The notes under the pieces: generated by a model
Told to the model about the DNA's origin: nothing
Databases searched by the model: none
Seen by the model: the letters and a program-made list of their open reading frames with translations, nothing else
DNA from: Pseudomonas leptonychotis
GTDB lineage: Bacteria; Pseudomonadota; Gammaproteobacteria; Pseudomonadales; Pseudomonadaceae
Assembly: GCF_004920405.1 (NCBI RefSeq)
Contig: NZ_RFLV01000001.1
Coordinates: 1-64,000, forward strand
Direction: 5' to 3'
Length of the DNA: 64,000 nt
Program-made: the position numbers and the translations under genes
In this document: positions 1 to 7,216 of the stretch, piece after piece
How positions within the stretch are numbered: position 1 is the first letter of the stretch
How the letters are laid out: each line of letters starts with the position of its first letter

Positions 1-60
1 ATGCATGAAGAACTAGAGTATTCACTTGTATGTAGAACCACTTCTTTTGGCGCTGCCTAA
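1..60 (+). CDS. 3' end of a cassette gene, cut by window start
   Basis: The frame starting at base 1 is open up to a TAA that lies inside the first attC core. It encodes a tail ending in CRTTSFGAA. Base 1 happens to read ATG, but the gene probably begins outside the window because a cassette normally starts right after an upstream attC. Too little is visible to name it. Confidence 0.5.
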   Translation: MHEELEYSLVCRTTSFGAA

Positions 61-130
61 CAAGTGGTTCAAACCGTTCGCTTCGCTCACTGGGACCGGC
101 TAAAGCCGGCCCCTTAACCAAACGTTAGGT
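55..130 (+). repeat. attC site 1
   Basis: Core GCCTAAC at 55-61 and GTTAGGT at 124-130. The central stem is GACCGGCTAAAGCCGG, a paired variant of the common GACGGGCTAAAGCCCG. Confidence 0.95.
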
Positions 131-135
131 GGCTT

Positions 136-399
136 ATGAGATTTGAGGACATCTATACCAACAAATTAAAACGATACTCGTTAGGTAACGATGTGGAGTC
201 TGATAAAAGGTATTTGTCGTTTCCTGTATCAAACCAGTACGTGGACTATGAAGAATACTACGAGCTAAGTGAAAATTTATTCATAAACTTTCCAGAAACT
301 GAAGCTCTTGTTGAAGTTTTTCTAGATGAGTGCCGCAATCACAAACATGACAACTTACTATTGCAAAAGCCAGGGCGGCTCCGTGGTAACGCCTCCTAA
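136..399 (+). CDS. Cassette protein of unknown function (87 aa)
   Basis: A small acidic protein rich in Tyr, Glu and Asp, with SFPVSNQYVDYEEYYEL in the middle and two Cys/His-containing turns near the end. It has no signal peptide and no membrane segment, so it is probably cytosolic. The ATG is only 5 nt after the upstream attC with no clear Shine-Dalgarno sequence. The stop TAA is supplied by the core of the next attC. Size and acidity would suit an immunity or antitoxin protein, but no family is recognised with confidence. Confidence 0.8.
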   Translation: MRFEDIYTNKLKRYSLGNDVESDKRYLSFPVSNQYVDYEEYYELSENLFINFPETEALVEVFLDECRNHKHDNLLLQKPGRLRGNAS

Positions 400-469
400 C
401 AAGTGGTTCAAATCGTTCGCTGCGCTCACTGGGACGGGCTAAAGCCCGCCCCTTAACCAAACGTTAGAC
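394..469 (+). repeat. attC site 2
   Basis: Cores TCCTAAC at 394-400 and GTTAGAC at 463-469. Common subtype with AAGTGGTT on the left arm and AACCAAAC on the right. Confidence 0.95.
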
Positions 470-486
470 ATTTTGGGAAAGTCGCA

Positions 487-885
487 ATGACAGCTGCAAC
501 CGGGACATTCGAATCAAGCATGGAAGTCGTCCGGCATTTCCATACCGTGTTGAATAGTGCTTCTGCTGTTCCTGAGCATGCCTTTAGGCGCAACAGCACT
601 TCTTATCCTTTGGTCTGCTACGTCAACAACATCACGGGGCTCTTTCTTAGCGAGAGCTTTGATCAAATCCCGATCTTCGTAGCAAGAGCAATCGAGCATA
701 TGGCTGATTTCCCACCCCATACCGAGAGATTGGAGCGCTACCATCAGTTGGTAACAAGCTATCTCACCCATACGGCCTACCATCTCTCCAACTTTGTCGC
801 TGGCGCGGTCTTCGACTCAGATCGAGTGCCCGCTGTTGTCCTGCATGGTGGTAGTCAGCAAGTGCCAAGCTGGGTTCAGCGCTAG
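487..885 (+). CDS. Cassette protein of unknown function (132 aa)
   Basis: A soluble protein of mixed composition with an N-terminal helix-like stretch (SMEVVRHFHTVLNSAS) and several His residues in its second half (HTERLERYHQLVTSYLTHTAYH). No signal peptide, no membrane segment and no known motif. The ATG lies 17 nt after the attC end with a weak GGGAAAG upstream. The antisense frame at 514-783 is only a shadow. It is one gene per cassette, on the usual strand. Confidence 0.75.
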   Translation: MTAATGTFESSMEVVRHFHTVLNSASAVPEHAFRRNSTSYPLVCYVNNITGLFLSESFDQIPIFVARAIEHMADFPPHTERLERYHQLVTSYLTHTAYHLSNFVAGAVFDSDRVPAVVLHGGSQQVPSWVQR

Positions 886-897
886 CCGCTAGCACAT

Positions 898-973
898 GCC
901 TAACAAGTGGTTCAAATCGCTCGCTTCGCTCACTGGGACGGGCTAAAGCCCGCCCCTTAACCAAACGTTAGGC
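898..973 (+). repeat. attC site 3
   Basis: Cores GCCTAAC at 898-904 and GTTAGGC at 967-973. Common subtype. Confidence 0.95.
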
Positions 974-977
974 CTTT

Positions 978-1406
978 ATGGAAATCACCAAACACATCGA
1001 AGGATTCGAGAAAGTATTGGCCGTACTGGGGTTCTGGCCCTCGTTTCATGATGCCGAGATCATTTCTTTTGCTCTATCGCGGGCATTGCCGCTAGAAGTA
1101 GGCGTTTCCGTTGCCAAGTTAACCGTTCATGTGCGGCAGTACGCTGAGGTTGGCGCTGGAACTGCTGAATATGAACTGGCAATTGTTAAAAGCGTATTAG
1201 TTAACTTCATATTCAAAGGCGTTTCTGATCTTTCGCTTTCAGAGTTCAATCATCAAAACGTTATAAATTCAATCACATTTACCGACGTTAAGCTTAATGG
1301 AGCACCTGTTATCTCCGTTGATATCGAATCCATCTGGGGTTTGGGTGGTTCGCTACAGTGCAGTAGTGTCACAGTCGACTCCGTGGAGGAGCTAACAATT
1401 GCGTAA
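978..1406 (+). CDS. Imm50-family immunity protein (142 aa)
   Basis: The N-terminus has the pattern typical of immunity protein 50: a short helix, then LGFWPSFHDAEIISFAL, followed by beta-rich sequence that ends after VDSVEELTIA. Members of this family are found beside polymorphic toxins and are thought to protect against them. Here no toxin gene is adjacent, so it would be an orphan immunity gene. The ATG starts 4 nt after the attC core with no Shine-Dalgarno sequence. The family call rests on the WPSFHDAEI motif and overall length. The toxin it would neutralise is unknown. Confidence 0.75.
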   Translation: MEITKHIEGFEKVLAVLGFWPSFHDAEIISFALSRALPLEVGVSVAKLTVHVRQYAEVGAGTAEYELAIVKSVLVNFIFKGVSDLSLSEFNHQNVINSITFTDVKLNGAPVISVDIESIWGLGGSLQCSSVTVDSVEELTIA

Positions 1407-1483
1407 GCCTAACAAGCGGTTCAAATCGTTCGCTTCGCTCTCTGGGACTGGCTAAAGCCAGCCCCTTAACCTGATCGTTAGGC
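1407..1483 (+). repeat. attC site 4, hybrid arms
   Basis: Cores GCCTAAC at 1407-1413 and GTTAGGC at 1477-1483. Left arm AAGCGGTT and right arm AACCTGATC differ from the common subtype. The centre is GACTGGCTAAAGCCAG. Confidence 0.93.
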
Positions 1484-1678
1484 ACCTCCGGTACTCTTTA
1501 CTTAATGCACCGCTTCACCCGTAACACCGCGTCGTTTTCAAACCGCATAGGCCGCTGTAAACACATGGAAGTACGATGGTAGACAGCAAAACATTAAATT
1601 TACCGCGTAAGAGGTTGAGCTCAGCTGTGTCAGCCTTTTCGCTTTGTGTTGGTCGCACTACCGCGCAACGCAGGCCAG
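1484..1678 (+). other. Cassette without a recognisable gene (orfless cassette A)
   Basis: About 195 bp between attC 4 and attC 5 with no convincing open frame on either strand. The longest antisense frame after an ATG is under 20 codons. It carries ACCGCGT-type motifs at three places and the string ACATTAAATTTA at 1591-1602, which recurs in the other gene-less cassette at 4518-4529. It may hold a promoter or a small RNA, or be a decayed gene. Nothing in the sequence decides between these. Confidence 0.6.
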
Positions 1679-1754
1679 GCCTAACATATGGCTAAAATCG
1701 CTCGCTGCGCTCACTGGGACGGGCTAAAGCCCGCCCCTTAGCCAAACGTTATGG
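1679..1754 (+). repeat. attC site 5
   Basis: Cores GCCTAAC at 1679-1685 and GTTATGG at 1748-1754. The arms read ATATGGCTAAAATC and TTAGCCAAAC, a compensated variant: GGCTAA pairs with TTAGCC. Confidence 0.93.
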
Positions 1755-1769
1755 GGCAAAGGAGTTAAC

Positions 1770-2687
1770 GTGTCGCCTATAGATAAAATCTTTAACGAGA
1801 TATTTGGACATTCCCCAAATAAAGCAGGCACAGCTTATGAAATATTTTCATGCATAGCTGAGCATTTGATGACTAATGGCGATGTTTCTCATGACAATAA
1901 AATTCGGGGGGAATTTTCAAAAACTCTCTACCAAGTAGATGTCCACTCATTAAGCGATAGTGGCCAATCTATGGGAGAAGCGAAAGACTATACTATTCAA
2001 AATAAAAAAGTAGGACGCGCAGACCTTCAAAAACTTGGAGGCGCGTTACCGGACTTGCCGGAGATATCTAAAGGGAAATTTTTCTCGGCAACTGGGTACA
2101 CTGCTCCAGCGAAAAAACATGCTGATGCTGCCGAAACTTTCCCTGGGCTTAAGCCAATTGAAATATACGAACTCAGGCCAAGCACAGAAAAGGATGAAGA
2201 AGGAACAGTAAAAACCATACACATAAACATGCATATCCTTATGCCCCACCCTCAGCAAGGAAAATGGCTTCCTCATCTAACTAATGAAGCCGTGGCTCAA
2301 TCGAAGACCATGATACCTGAGGGCGAAGAAAGCCTTCACTATACTCTTAGACTCGAAAATTTTTACGACTCCGCCGGAAATATAATTACCACTTTATTCG
2401 ACTTAACGAGCATGGGGTATGGTGAAATTAACACTGAAACAAATTCTGCCCATGGCACCTTTTTGCTTCATGGGAATTACATTGATATAAACGGCTACTT
2501 TTTAGAGCTTAAAGGATTAGAGTACGAGATCCCTTACACCGAACGCCACCAAACAATTGAAATAACAGATGACAGCGAATGCAGGTTTGTTCTCAAGAAT
2601 TCTAAAGATGAAATAATTAGATTTATCACTGATGAAAAGCTTCGCACTTACACTTTCGATGCGAATGGCCAACTAGTTGCCCCATAA
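1770..2687 (+). CDS. Mrr-like PD-(D/E)XK restriction endonuclease-like protein (305 aa)
   Basis: Residues 20-120 carry the pattern of an Mrr_cat-type nuclease: GTAYEIFSCIAEHLM, then an acidic strand around VDVHSLSD, then GEAKDYT as the E-x-K core, and GKFFSATGYTAPAKKHAD at the end of the fold. The C-terminal 150 residues are beta-rich and unassigned. The family cuts DNA, often modified DNA. The start is GTG with a good AAAGGAG 5-6 nt upstream, the best ribosome site in the array. The stop TAA lies in the next attC core. It is the largest cassette product and has no partner methylase nearby. Confidence 0.7.
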   Translation: MSPIDKIFNEIFGHSPNKAGTAYEIFSCIAEHLMTNGDVSHDNKIRGEFSKTLYQVDVHSLSDSGQSMGEAKDYTIQNKKVGRADLQKLGGALPDLPEISKGKFFSATGYTAPAKKHADAAETFPGLKPIEIYELRPSTEKDEEGTVKTIHINMHILMPHPQQGKWLPHLTNEAVAQSKTMIPEGEESLHYTLRLENFYDSAGNIITTLFDLTSMGYGEINTETNSAHGTFLLHGNYIDINGYFLELKGLEYEIPYTERHQTIEITDDSECRFVLKNSKDEIIRFITDEKLRTYTFDANGQLVAP

Positions 2688-2757
2688 CAAATGGTTCAAA
2701 TCGTTCGCTGCGCTCACTGGGACGGGCTAAAGCCCGCCCCTTAACCAAACGTTATAT
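2682..2757 (+). repeat. attC site 6
   Basis: Cores CCATAAC at 2682-2688 and GTTATAT at 2751-2757. Common subtype arms. Confidence 0.95.
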
Positions 2758-2775
2758 GCAACGAGCAGCCGCCCA

Positions 2776-3210
2776 ATGAATTACGAAAAACACATAGAGA
2801 AAATTCTTGAGACCCTTCTAGGGCTTGAGAGCAAGGGCGACATTGTAATTACAACAACAACCCCAAAGTCCATTGCTCAAGCTATATTTCACTCATCAAT
2901 TGAATTATTACTTAACAACAAAGAACAGAGTGAGACTCTAATCGAGTGCGACATACCATACTTGCTAGAGGAAACCGCAACACACCTAAGCGCTGTATTC
3001 CTCCAAAGCGAATCGCACTCCAATAAAATTGTCAATGCCTTTTATCACAGGTTGCTTCAGCGCTTAAACATGCGAGAAATTGCAGAAATGATTTGGCACG
3101 AGACCCCCTTCGAAATAGCTTTGCTTTCTTATTATTGCATTGAGCTAAATAACTCAGACTCTCGTGATCTTGAGTACCTTGAGTGGCGCAAAAAATATTA
3201 TGCAAAATAA
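2776..3210 (+). CDS. Cassette protein of unknown function (144 aa)
   Basis: Mostly helical, soluble and acidic, with no signal peptide. It includes SIELLLNNKEQSETLIECD and ends with EYLEWRKKYYAK. Base composition is clearly AT-rich compared with the chromosome. The ATG is 18 nt after the attC end with only a weak GAGCAG upstream. I do not recognise the family. Confidence 0.75.
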   Translation: MNYEKHIEKILETLLGLESKGDIVITTTTPKSIAQAIFHSSIELLLNNKEQSETLIECDIPYLLEETATHLSAVFLQSESHSNKIVNAFYHRLLQRLNMREIAEMIWHETPFEIALLSYYCIELNNSDSRDLEYLEWRKKYYAK

Positions 3211-3225
3211 TTCATTCAGCGTTGC

Positions 3226-3301
3226 ATATAACTATGCGCTCAAAGCGCTCACTTCGTTCGCTGGGACGGCGCTCCGCCGCCCCTTAGCTTAATCGTTAGC
3301 C
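3226..3301 (+). repeat. attC site 7, second subtype
   Basis: Cores ATATAAC at 3226-3232 and GTTAGCC at 3295-3301. Left arm TATGCGCT, right arm AGCTTAATC, and a changed centre GACGGCGCTCCGCCGCC. Both arms changed together, so pairing is kept. Confidence 0.92.
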
Positions 3302-3306
3302 ATCAA

Positions 3307-3732
3307 ATGAAAATCATCTTTGCCGCCACCAACACAGAGATCAAAGAGCTTGACGCGCATGATGTCGATTTTAGCCTGTTCTTCGATGAGCCCATTCTTT
3401 CCTGCTGGTCGACATATGGCAACGGACAACTCCACCTAGATGGTGGAGATGAAATACTTTCTCTTTCTGTTGAGTATGTGGGGCCCAATCAATATTTCTT
3501 AGACTGGCACTACGACGGCCGTATGGTTCCGTACGATGGTAGTTCCTGTGATGAGTATCGAAATATCGAGATGGGTGGAGATCCGTTTAGAGTTCCCCTA
3601 GCTTGTACGGTGGACACCCATACCGCAATAAGAGCACTTACGTACTCGACAAAATATAGACAAAGAGATCCTCAAATTAACTGGGAGCTTATGGATAACG
3701 TTCCATTCTCAGCGAACTGGTATGACGGCTAA
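3307..3732 (+). CDS. Cassette protein of unknown function (141 aa)
   Basis: A soluble acidic beta-rich protein with many aromatic residues, for example DWHYDGRMVPYDG and the tail VPFSANWYDG. No signal peptide and no recognised domain. Size and composition resemble small immunity-type proteins, but this is only a resemblance. The ATG is 5 nt past the attC core without a Shine-Dalgarno sequence. The stop TAA is part of the next attC core. Confidence 0.75.
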   Translation: MKIIFAATNTEIKELDAHDVDFSLFFDEPILSCWSTYGNGQLHLDGGDEILSLSVEYVGPNQYFLDWHYDGRMVPYDGSSCDEYRNIEMGGDPFRVPLACTVDTHTAIRALTYSTKYRQRDPQINWELMDNVPFSANWYDG

Positions 3733-3802
3733 CAATTGGTTCAAATCGTTCGCTTCGCTCACTGGGACGGGCTAAAGCCCGCCCCTTAACCAAACGTTAG
3801 GC
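3727..3802 (+). repeat. attC site 8
   Basis: Cores GGCTAAC at 3727-3733 and GTTAGGC at 3796-3802. Common subtype, AATTGGTT left arm. Confidence 0.95.
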
Positions 3803-3811
3803 AAAGGCTCA

Positions 3812-4261
3812 ATGGAACCCATATTCCGACATATCCGTAAGAGCGATAAAGAGATCGATAAAGCTCATCGACAATGCTCAGATACAATTAATCGCTTCAT
3901 TGAAATGGTCAAAATAGGGGGCGAGTCTACCTATATGGCAAAGCTAAGTTTTCGTGATCCAGAAAAATCCGAACAGGAAGGTATGGATCATATTTTTTAT
4001 TTGTGGTTGTCCGATGTTTTGTACCATCCAGATACGAATTTACTTTCAGGAATATTTTTTGAAATTCCCGATGGCTTCGAAAAGTGGCACCAAATAGGCC
4101 AACGATTGGGATTTGATCCAGAAGACGTCTTTGATTGGATGGTAATTGATAAAGGCCATGCAAAGGGTGCATACACTCTTAGAGTGTCGAGAGAGCGGTT
4201 AGCTACTGAGCAAGAAAGAAAAGATTTTGACCTTTATATTGGTGTGGCATCCTATGAGTAG
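3812..4261 (+). CDS. DUF2314 domain protein (149 aa)
   Basis: Residues 30-149 fit the DUF2314 (YegJ-like) pattern: FIEMVKIGG, then AKLSFRDPEKSEQEGMDHIF, an acidic middle with IPDGFEKWHQIGQRLGF, then VFDWMVIDKGHAKGAYTLRV and a basic helix. The family role is unknown, although members often appear in immunity or accessory loci. It has no signal peptide. AAAGG precedes the ATG by about 5 nt, so it has a usable ribosome site. Confidence 0.8.
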   Translation: MEPIFRHIRKSDKEIDKAHRQCSDTINRFIEMVKIGGESTYMAKLSFRDPEKSEQEGMDHIFYLWLSDVLYHPDTNLLSGIFFEIPDGFEKWHQIGQRLGFDPEDVFDWMVIDKGHAKGAYTLRVSRERLATEQERKDFDLYIGVASYE

Positions 4262-4286
4262 CCTCAAATTAACCGTTCACGCCTCA

Positions 4287-4362
4287 GCCTAACAAGTGGT
4301 TCAAACCGTTCGCTTCGCTCTCTGGGACGGGCTAAAGCCCGCCCCTTAACCAAACGTTAGCC
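4287..4362 (+). repeat. attC site 9
   Basis: Cores GCCTAAC at 4287-4293 and GTTAGCC at 4356-4362. Common subtype. Confidence 0.95.
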
Positions 4363-4604
4363 AATTGCATTTTGAAAGTCTGTTTTTATACCGCGTTTAA
4401 CCGTTGCAACGCTCCAATGCTTTAGGCTTCACAAATGTTCGAAATTTGTGTCTACTGAACCATCGCCGCCACTAACGGGGCACAGGCAAAACCGCATCTG
4501 TTCAGTTAAACCGTAAACATTAAATTTATTGCGTTTCGCCAGGTTCACCGCGTAACGCGTTACAAGCAGGAATGCGGTGCTTTAAATTATGCGTACATCC
4601 TAGC
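4363..4604 (+). other. Cassette without a recognisable gene (orfless cassette B)
   Basis: About 240 bp between attC 9 and attC 10 with no coding frame of useful length. It contains a hairpin (CACAAAT and ATTTGTG arms, 4430-4450), the string ACATTAAATTTA at 4518-4529 shared with the other gene-less cassette, and a perfect 12-bp palindrome GTAACGCGTTAC at 4552-4563. It may carry a promoter, a protein-binding site or a small RNA. The sequence alone does not decide. Confidence 0.6.
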
Positions 4605-4681
4605 GTCTAACAATTGGTTCAAATCGTTCGCTGCGCTCTCTGGGACGGGCTAAAGCCCGCCCCTTAACCAAAACGTTATAG
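4605..4681 (+). repeat. attC site 10
   Basis: Cores GTCTAAC at 4605-4611 and GTTATAG at 4675-4681. One extra A in the right arm (AACCAAAACG). Confidence 0.93.
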
Positions 4682-4697
4682 GAATCATTCTGCCGCT

Positions 4698-5081
4698 ATG
4701 TACAGCGCAATTAAAAAATACGCACCAATCCTTTTCATCAGCACAGCTATTGTGTCGGCTTTAAATTATTATTCGTACCAAGCTATTATTTTAATCACCC
4801 AAGCACAAACCGACACAATTCCAACTGAATTAATTTTAGAAATCATCACCACAATTTTAATCCACATAATTGCTCTATCAGTAGCGCCATTAATTATTTC
4901 TGCAAAAAACAAAACATTCACCAGTTACGTGACCCTGATCATCCTTATCGCAATTTATACAACTTATATGACTGGAATAAATGTGATGGGGCCATTAATA
5001 GCTATTGTAGCTTTCTGCTACTTGGCCTTTTATTTTTACTCTAAGGCTAAAGATATCTACAACCATTACCGCACAAAATAG
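4698..5081 (+). CDS. Small integral membrane protein (127 aa)
   Basis: Four hydrophobic segments are visible: residues 9-30, about 44-68, 76-96 and 98-115. Basic residues lie at both ends (IKKY at the start, NHYRTK at the end), which suggests an inner-membrane protein. The gene is very AT-rich and uses Ile (ATT/ATA) heavily, unlike the core genome, a sign of foreign origin. AGGA lies about 14 nt before the ATG. No family recognised. Confidence 0.8.
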   Translation: MYSAIKKYAPILFISTAIVSALNYYSYQAIILITQAQTDTIPTELILEIITTILIHIIALSVAPLIISAKNKTFTSYVTLIILIAIYTTYMTGINVMGPLIAIVAFCYLAFYFYSKAKDIYNHYRTK

Positions 5082-5097
5082 AGTGCGCGGTGAATTC

Positions 5098-5173
5098 CTA
5101 TAACAATTGGTTCAAACCGTTCGCTTCGCTCACTGGGACGGGCTAAAGCCCGCCCCTTAACCAAACGTTAGCG
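5098..5173 (+). repeat. attC site 11
   Basis: Cores CTATAAC at 5098-5104 and GTTAGCG at 5167-5173. Common subtype. Confidence 0.95.
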
Positions 5174-5194
5174 GCTCAAGCAGGGAGCATTGAT

Positions 5195-5632
5195 ATGCGC
5201 TGGAAAACAGGGAAGGTATTCAGAATCAAGTTAGTTACAGGCGCTCATGCTTACGCCTTATCACTCAAAGATCCCGAGCTTGCATTTTTTAACTGCTTCA
5301 ACCCAGATGCAACGCTAGAGGAAATAATATCGTCAGGAGTGCTTTGGCGGCTTTGGGTCATGAGACAAGCGCTAAAGGAGCCAACATGGGAGCTTCTGTG
5401 TGAAATCAAGAAAATCCCTGAGCCGCTTCAACAGGAAGTAACCCGCTTTAAGAAAGACCCGATTACAGGGAAATATTCACTATACATACACGATCAAGAA
5501 ACTCCTGCATCAAAAGAGCAATGTATTGGTTTAGAGCGCGCAGCTGTCTGGTCTTCAAATCACATCAGCGACCGTCTCAACGATCATTTGGCAGGAGCTG
5601 AAAATGTTTGGGATGTATCTTTAAGGCCTTAG
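5195..5632 (+). CDS. Probable Imm26-like immunity protein (145 aa)
   Basis: The first 40 residues (WKTGKVFRIKL, then GAHAYALSL and LAFFNCF) match the general layout of immunity protein 26: a GxVFxIxL strand, a glycine or alanine turn, and a hydrophobic strand with FF. The rest is mixed, ending WDVSLRP. If correct, it would protect against a toxin that is not in the window. The ATG has a good AGGGAG 7 nt upstream. The assignment is from the N-terminal pattern only. Confidence 0.5.
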   Translation: MRWKTGKVFRIKLVTGAHAYALSLKDPELAFFNCFNPDATLEEIISSGVLWRLWVMRQALKEPTWELLCEIKKIPEPLQQEVTRFKKDPITGKYSLYIHDQETPASKEQCIGLERAAVWSSNHISDRLNDHLAGAENVWDVSLRP

Positions 5633-5640
5633 TACATCGC

Positions 5641-5717
5641 CGCTAACAAGGCGCTCAAATCGCTCGTTTCACTCGCTGGGACTGGCTAAAGCCAGCCCCT
5701 TAGCTTAATCGTTAGGT
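5641..5717 (+). repeat. attC site 12, second subtype
   Basis: Cores CGCTAAC at 5641-5647 and GTTAGGT at 5711-5717. Arms AAGGCGCT and AGCTTAATC with centre GACTGGCTAAAGCCAG. Confidence 0.93.
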
Positions 5718-5729
5718 ACAGAGAGAAAA

Positions 5730-6248
5730 ATGAAGGCGCTTCGAATATCTTTGCAGATCATTGGTGCACTGACTCTAGGCGCAATCTTGCTTATTGCCTT
5801 GTGGCTGCTCCTGTTCTCTCGCTTCACTCCAAGTAGCCCCCTGAACAAAAACGATGCAGTCTTCGTTCTCAACTGGGCTGGCATCGATAATAATCAGAAC
5901 TGGAAAGTCATTGAATCTTCAGTTTCAACGAGAAGCTTCACAGGTGACCACACGGATTTCTACTGCATCCAGTTGGAACAATTTAATATTTACGAAAAGT
6001 CACTTCAAGAGAATTGGCGGCAGGGTCCAGAAGAAAATGCCCTATTCGCAGAGGCCGTAGAAAGTGCTGCTATGTGGGCGCACCATGAAGGTAGCGAATG
6101 CTTTCCATCTCCAGAACTCGCAAACTCTTCACGCATGCAGATCATGTTCCAGTCTGTAATCACTCATAACCGCCGAGCAACAGCAGCAAAAGTAATTCTA
6201 CTTGAACCAGAATCCAAGAAACTGTTTTACGTGAGCTATAAAACTTGA
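5730..6248 (+). CDS. Membrane-anchored protein of unknown function (172 aa)
   Basis: One N-terminal hydrophobic segment at about residues 7-30 (IIGALTLGAILLIALWLLLF) is followed by a soluble domain that should lie in the periplasm. That domain has two well-separated Cys residues (in FYCIQLEQF and in GSECFPSPE) that could pair, and ends with a strand LFYVSYKT. AGAGAGAAAA precedes the ATG. No family recognised. Confidence 0.75.
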   Translation: MKALRISLQIIGALTLGAILLIALWLLLFSRFTPSSPLNKNDAVFVLNWAGIDNNQNWKVIESSVSTRSFTGDHTDFYCIQLEQFNIYEKSLQENWRQGPEENALFAEAVESAAMWAHHEGSECFPSPELANSSRMQIMFQSVITHNRRATAAKVILLEPESKKLFYVSYKT

Positions 6249-6287
6249 AGAAAAATATTAATTGGTATGCGGCACTATGCGGCACGT

Positions 6288-6363
6288 ACCTAACAACTGG
6301 TTCAAATCGTTCGCTGCGCTCTCTGGGACGGGCTAAAGCCCGCCCCTTAACCAAACGTTATAT
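6288..6363 (+). repeat. attC site 13
   Basis: Cores ACCTAAC at 6288-6294 and GTTATAT at 6357-6363. Common subtype, AACTGGTT left arm. Confidence 0.95.
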
Positions 6364-6377
6364 TCCACGGTGATCAC

Positions 6378-6749
6378 GTGAGAAATAAGCGCCTTCTAAA
6401 ATTTGTTAGCGCTCTGATAACCCTACTAATAGCTTCCGCAGGATTAATTTATTATTTATTTGCCGAAGTTAATCACCGCAATCGAATAGCAATAGACCTT
6501 TTCACAAATTCAGATGGTAATTTTAATTACACTGCTCTAGAGGCATTACTTAATAATAACATCATGACAGATAACGGCTTTACAAGCGTGGTTGAATTTG
6601 TAACCAAACACAATGGCGCATGTAATGAGAACAGATGTAGACTTCCAGTTATTTTAAATTTCTGCATTACTCAAAACGCAATAATCACCATAGATATTAA
6701 TGAGCAGCCTCAGAGAGTAAAGGTAGAAAAATCTCTTGATGGCTGCTAG
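6378..6749 (+). CDS. Membrane-anchored protein of unknown function (123 aa)
   Basis: A basic N-terminus (RNKRLLK) and one hydrophobic segment at residues 8-28 precede a soluble part with Cys residues in GACNENRCRLP, in NFCITQ and at the last position. These suggest a disulfide-bonded periplasmic domain. The start is GTG, 14 nt after the attC end. AT-rich and unlike core codon use. It shares the one-anchor plus Cys-containing domain layout of the preceding cassette but no clear sequence similarity. Confidence 0.72.
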   Translation: MRNKRLLKFVSALITLLIASAGLIYYLFAEVNHRNRIAIDLFTNSDGNFNYTALEALLNNNIMTDNGFTSVVEFVTKHNGACNENRCRLPVILNFCITQNAIITIDINEQPQRVKVEKSLDGC

Positions 6750-6751
6750 AA

Positions 6752-6827
6752 ATATAACAATTGGTTCAAACCGTTCGCTTCGCTCTCTGGGACGGGCTAA
6801 AGCCCGCCCCTTAACCAAACGTTAGAG
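6752..6827 (+). repeat. attC site 14
   Basis: Cores ATATAAC at 6752-6758 and GTTAGAG at 6821-6827. Common subtype. Confidence 0.95.
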
Positions 6828-6842
6828 AGAATCCCCATTTCC

Positions 6843-7115
6843 GTGGAAATCCTGTTCATTAGCGCTCTTGCCTTTGTCGGTACCGGAATGATTGGCGTAG
6901 CTTGCTCATATTTTAACAATAGATATTTGGCATATTTTCTAGCAGCAGTTATTCCTTGGTCTGCTTTTCTTATATTTAACATCTACGCCGAAAACCACGC
7001 ACCGGACAAGGCAATAACCGAAGGAATTTGGGGCATTATCCAACTGATTTTTGGCTCAATCCTGGCGGTTACGGGTTGCTTTTGTGTTTGGCTTACCAGC
7101 AAGCTAAGCAAGTGA
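6843..7115 (+). CDS. Small membrane protein (90 aa)
   Basis: Three hydrophobic segments: residues 3-22, 28-47 and 63-85, with a short polar loop ENHAPDKAITEG between the second and third and a basic tail TSKLSK. Start is GTG, 15 nt after the attC end. No known family. It is one of several consecutive cassettes encoding small membrane proteins. Confidence 0.72.
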   Translation: MEILFISALAFVGTGMIGVACSYFNNRYLAYFLAAVIPWSAFLIFNIYAENHAPDKAITEGIWGIIQLIFGSILAVTGCFCVWLTSKLSK

Positions 7116-7121
7116 AATTCA

Positions 7122-7197
7122 CTCTAACAACTGGTTCAAACCGTTCGCTCCGCTCACTGGGACGGGCTAAAGCCCGCCCCTTAACCAAGCGTTATGA
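7122..7197 (+). repeat. attC site 15
   Basis: Cores CTCTAAC at 7122-7128 and GTTATGA at 7191-7197. Right arm AACCAAGC differs by one base from the common form. Confidence 0.94.
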
Positions 7198-7216
7198 GTA
7201 CAGGGAAGGTAATTGA

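Noticed and set aside
61-130. GGTTCAAATC in each attC, similar to the T-loop of a tRNA
   Set aside because: It is part of the repeated attC arm. No acceptor, D-arm or anticodon structure is present around it.
764-964. Minus-strand open frames that cross attC sites, beginning MVKGRALARP
   Set aside because: They arise from the reverse complement of the attC repeat itself and recur wherever the repeat occurs (also near 6160-6354). They do not have their own ribosome site.
7028-7216. Plus-strand open frame crossing attC site 15
   Set aside because: It runs through the repeat and overlaps the membrane-protein cassette gene in another frame, with no ribosome site.
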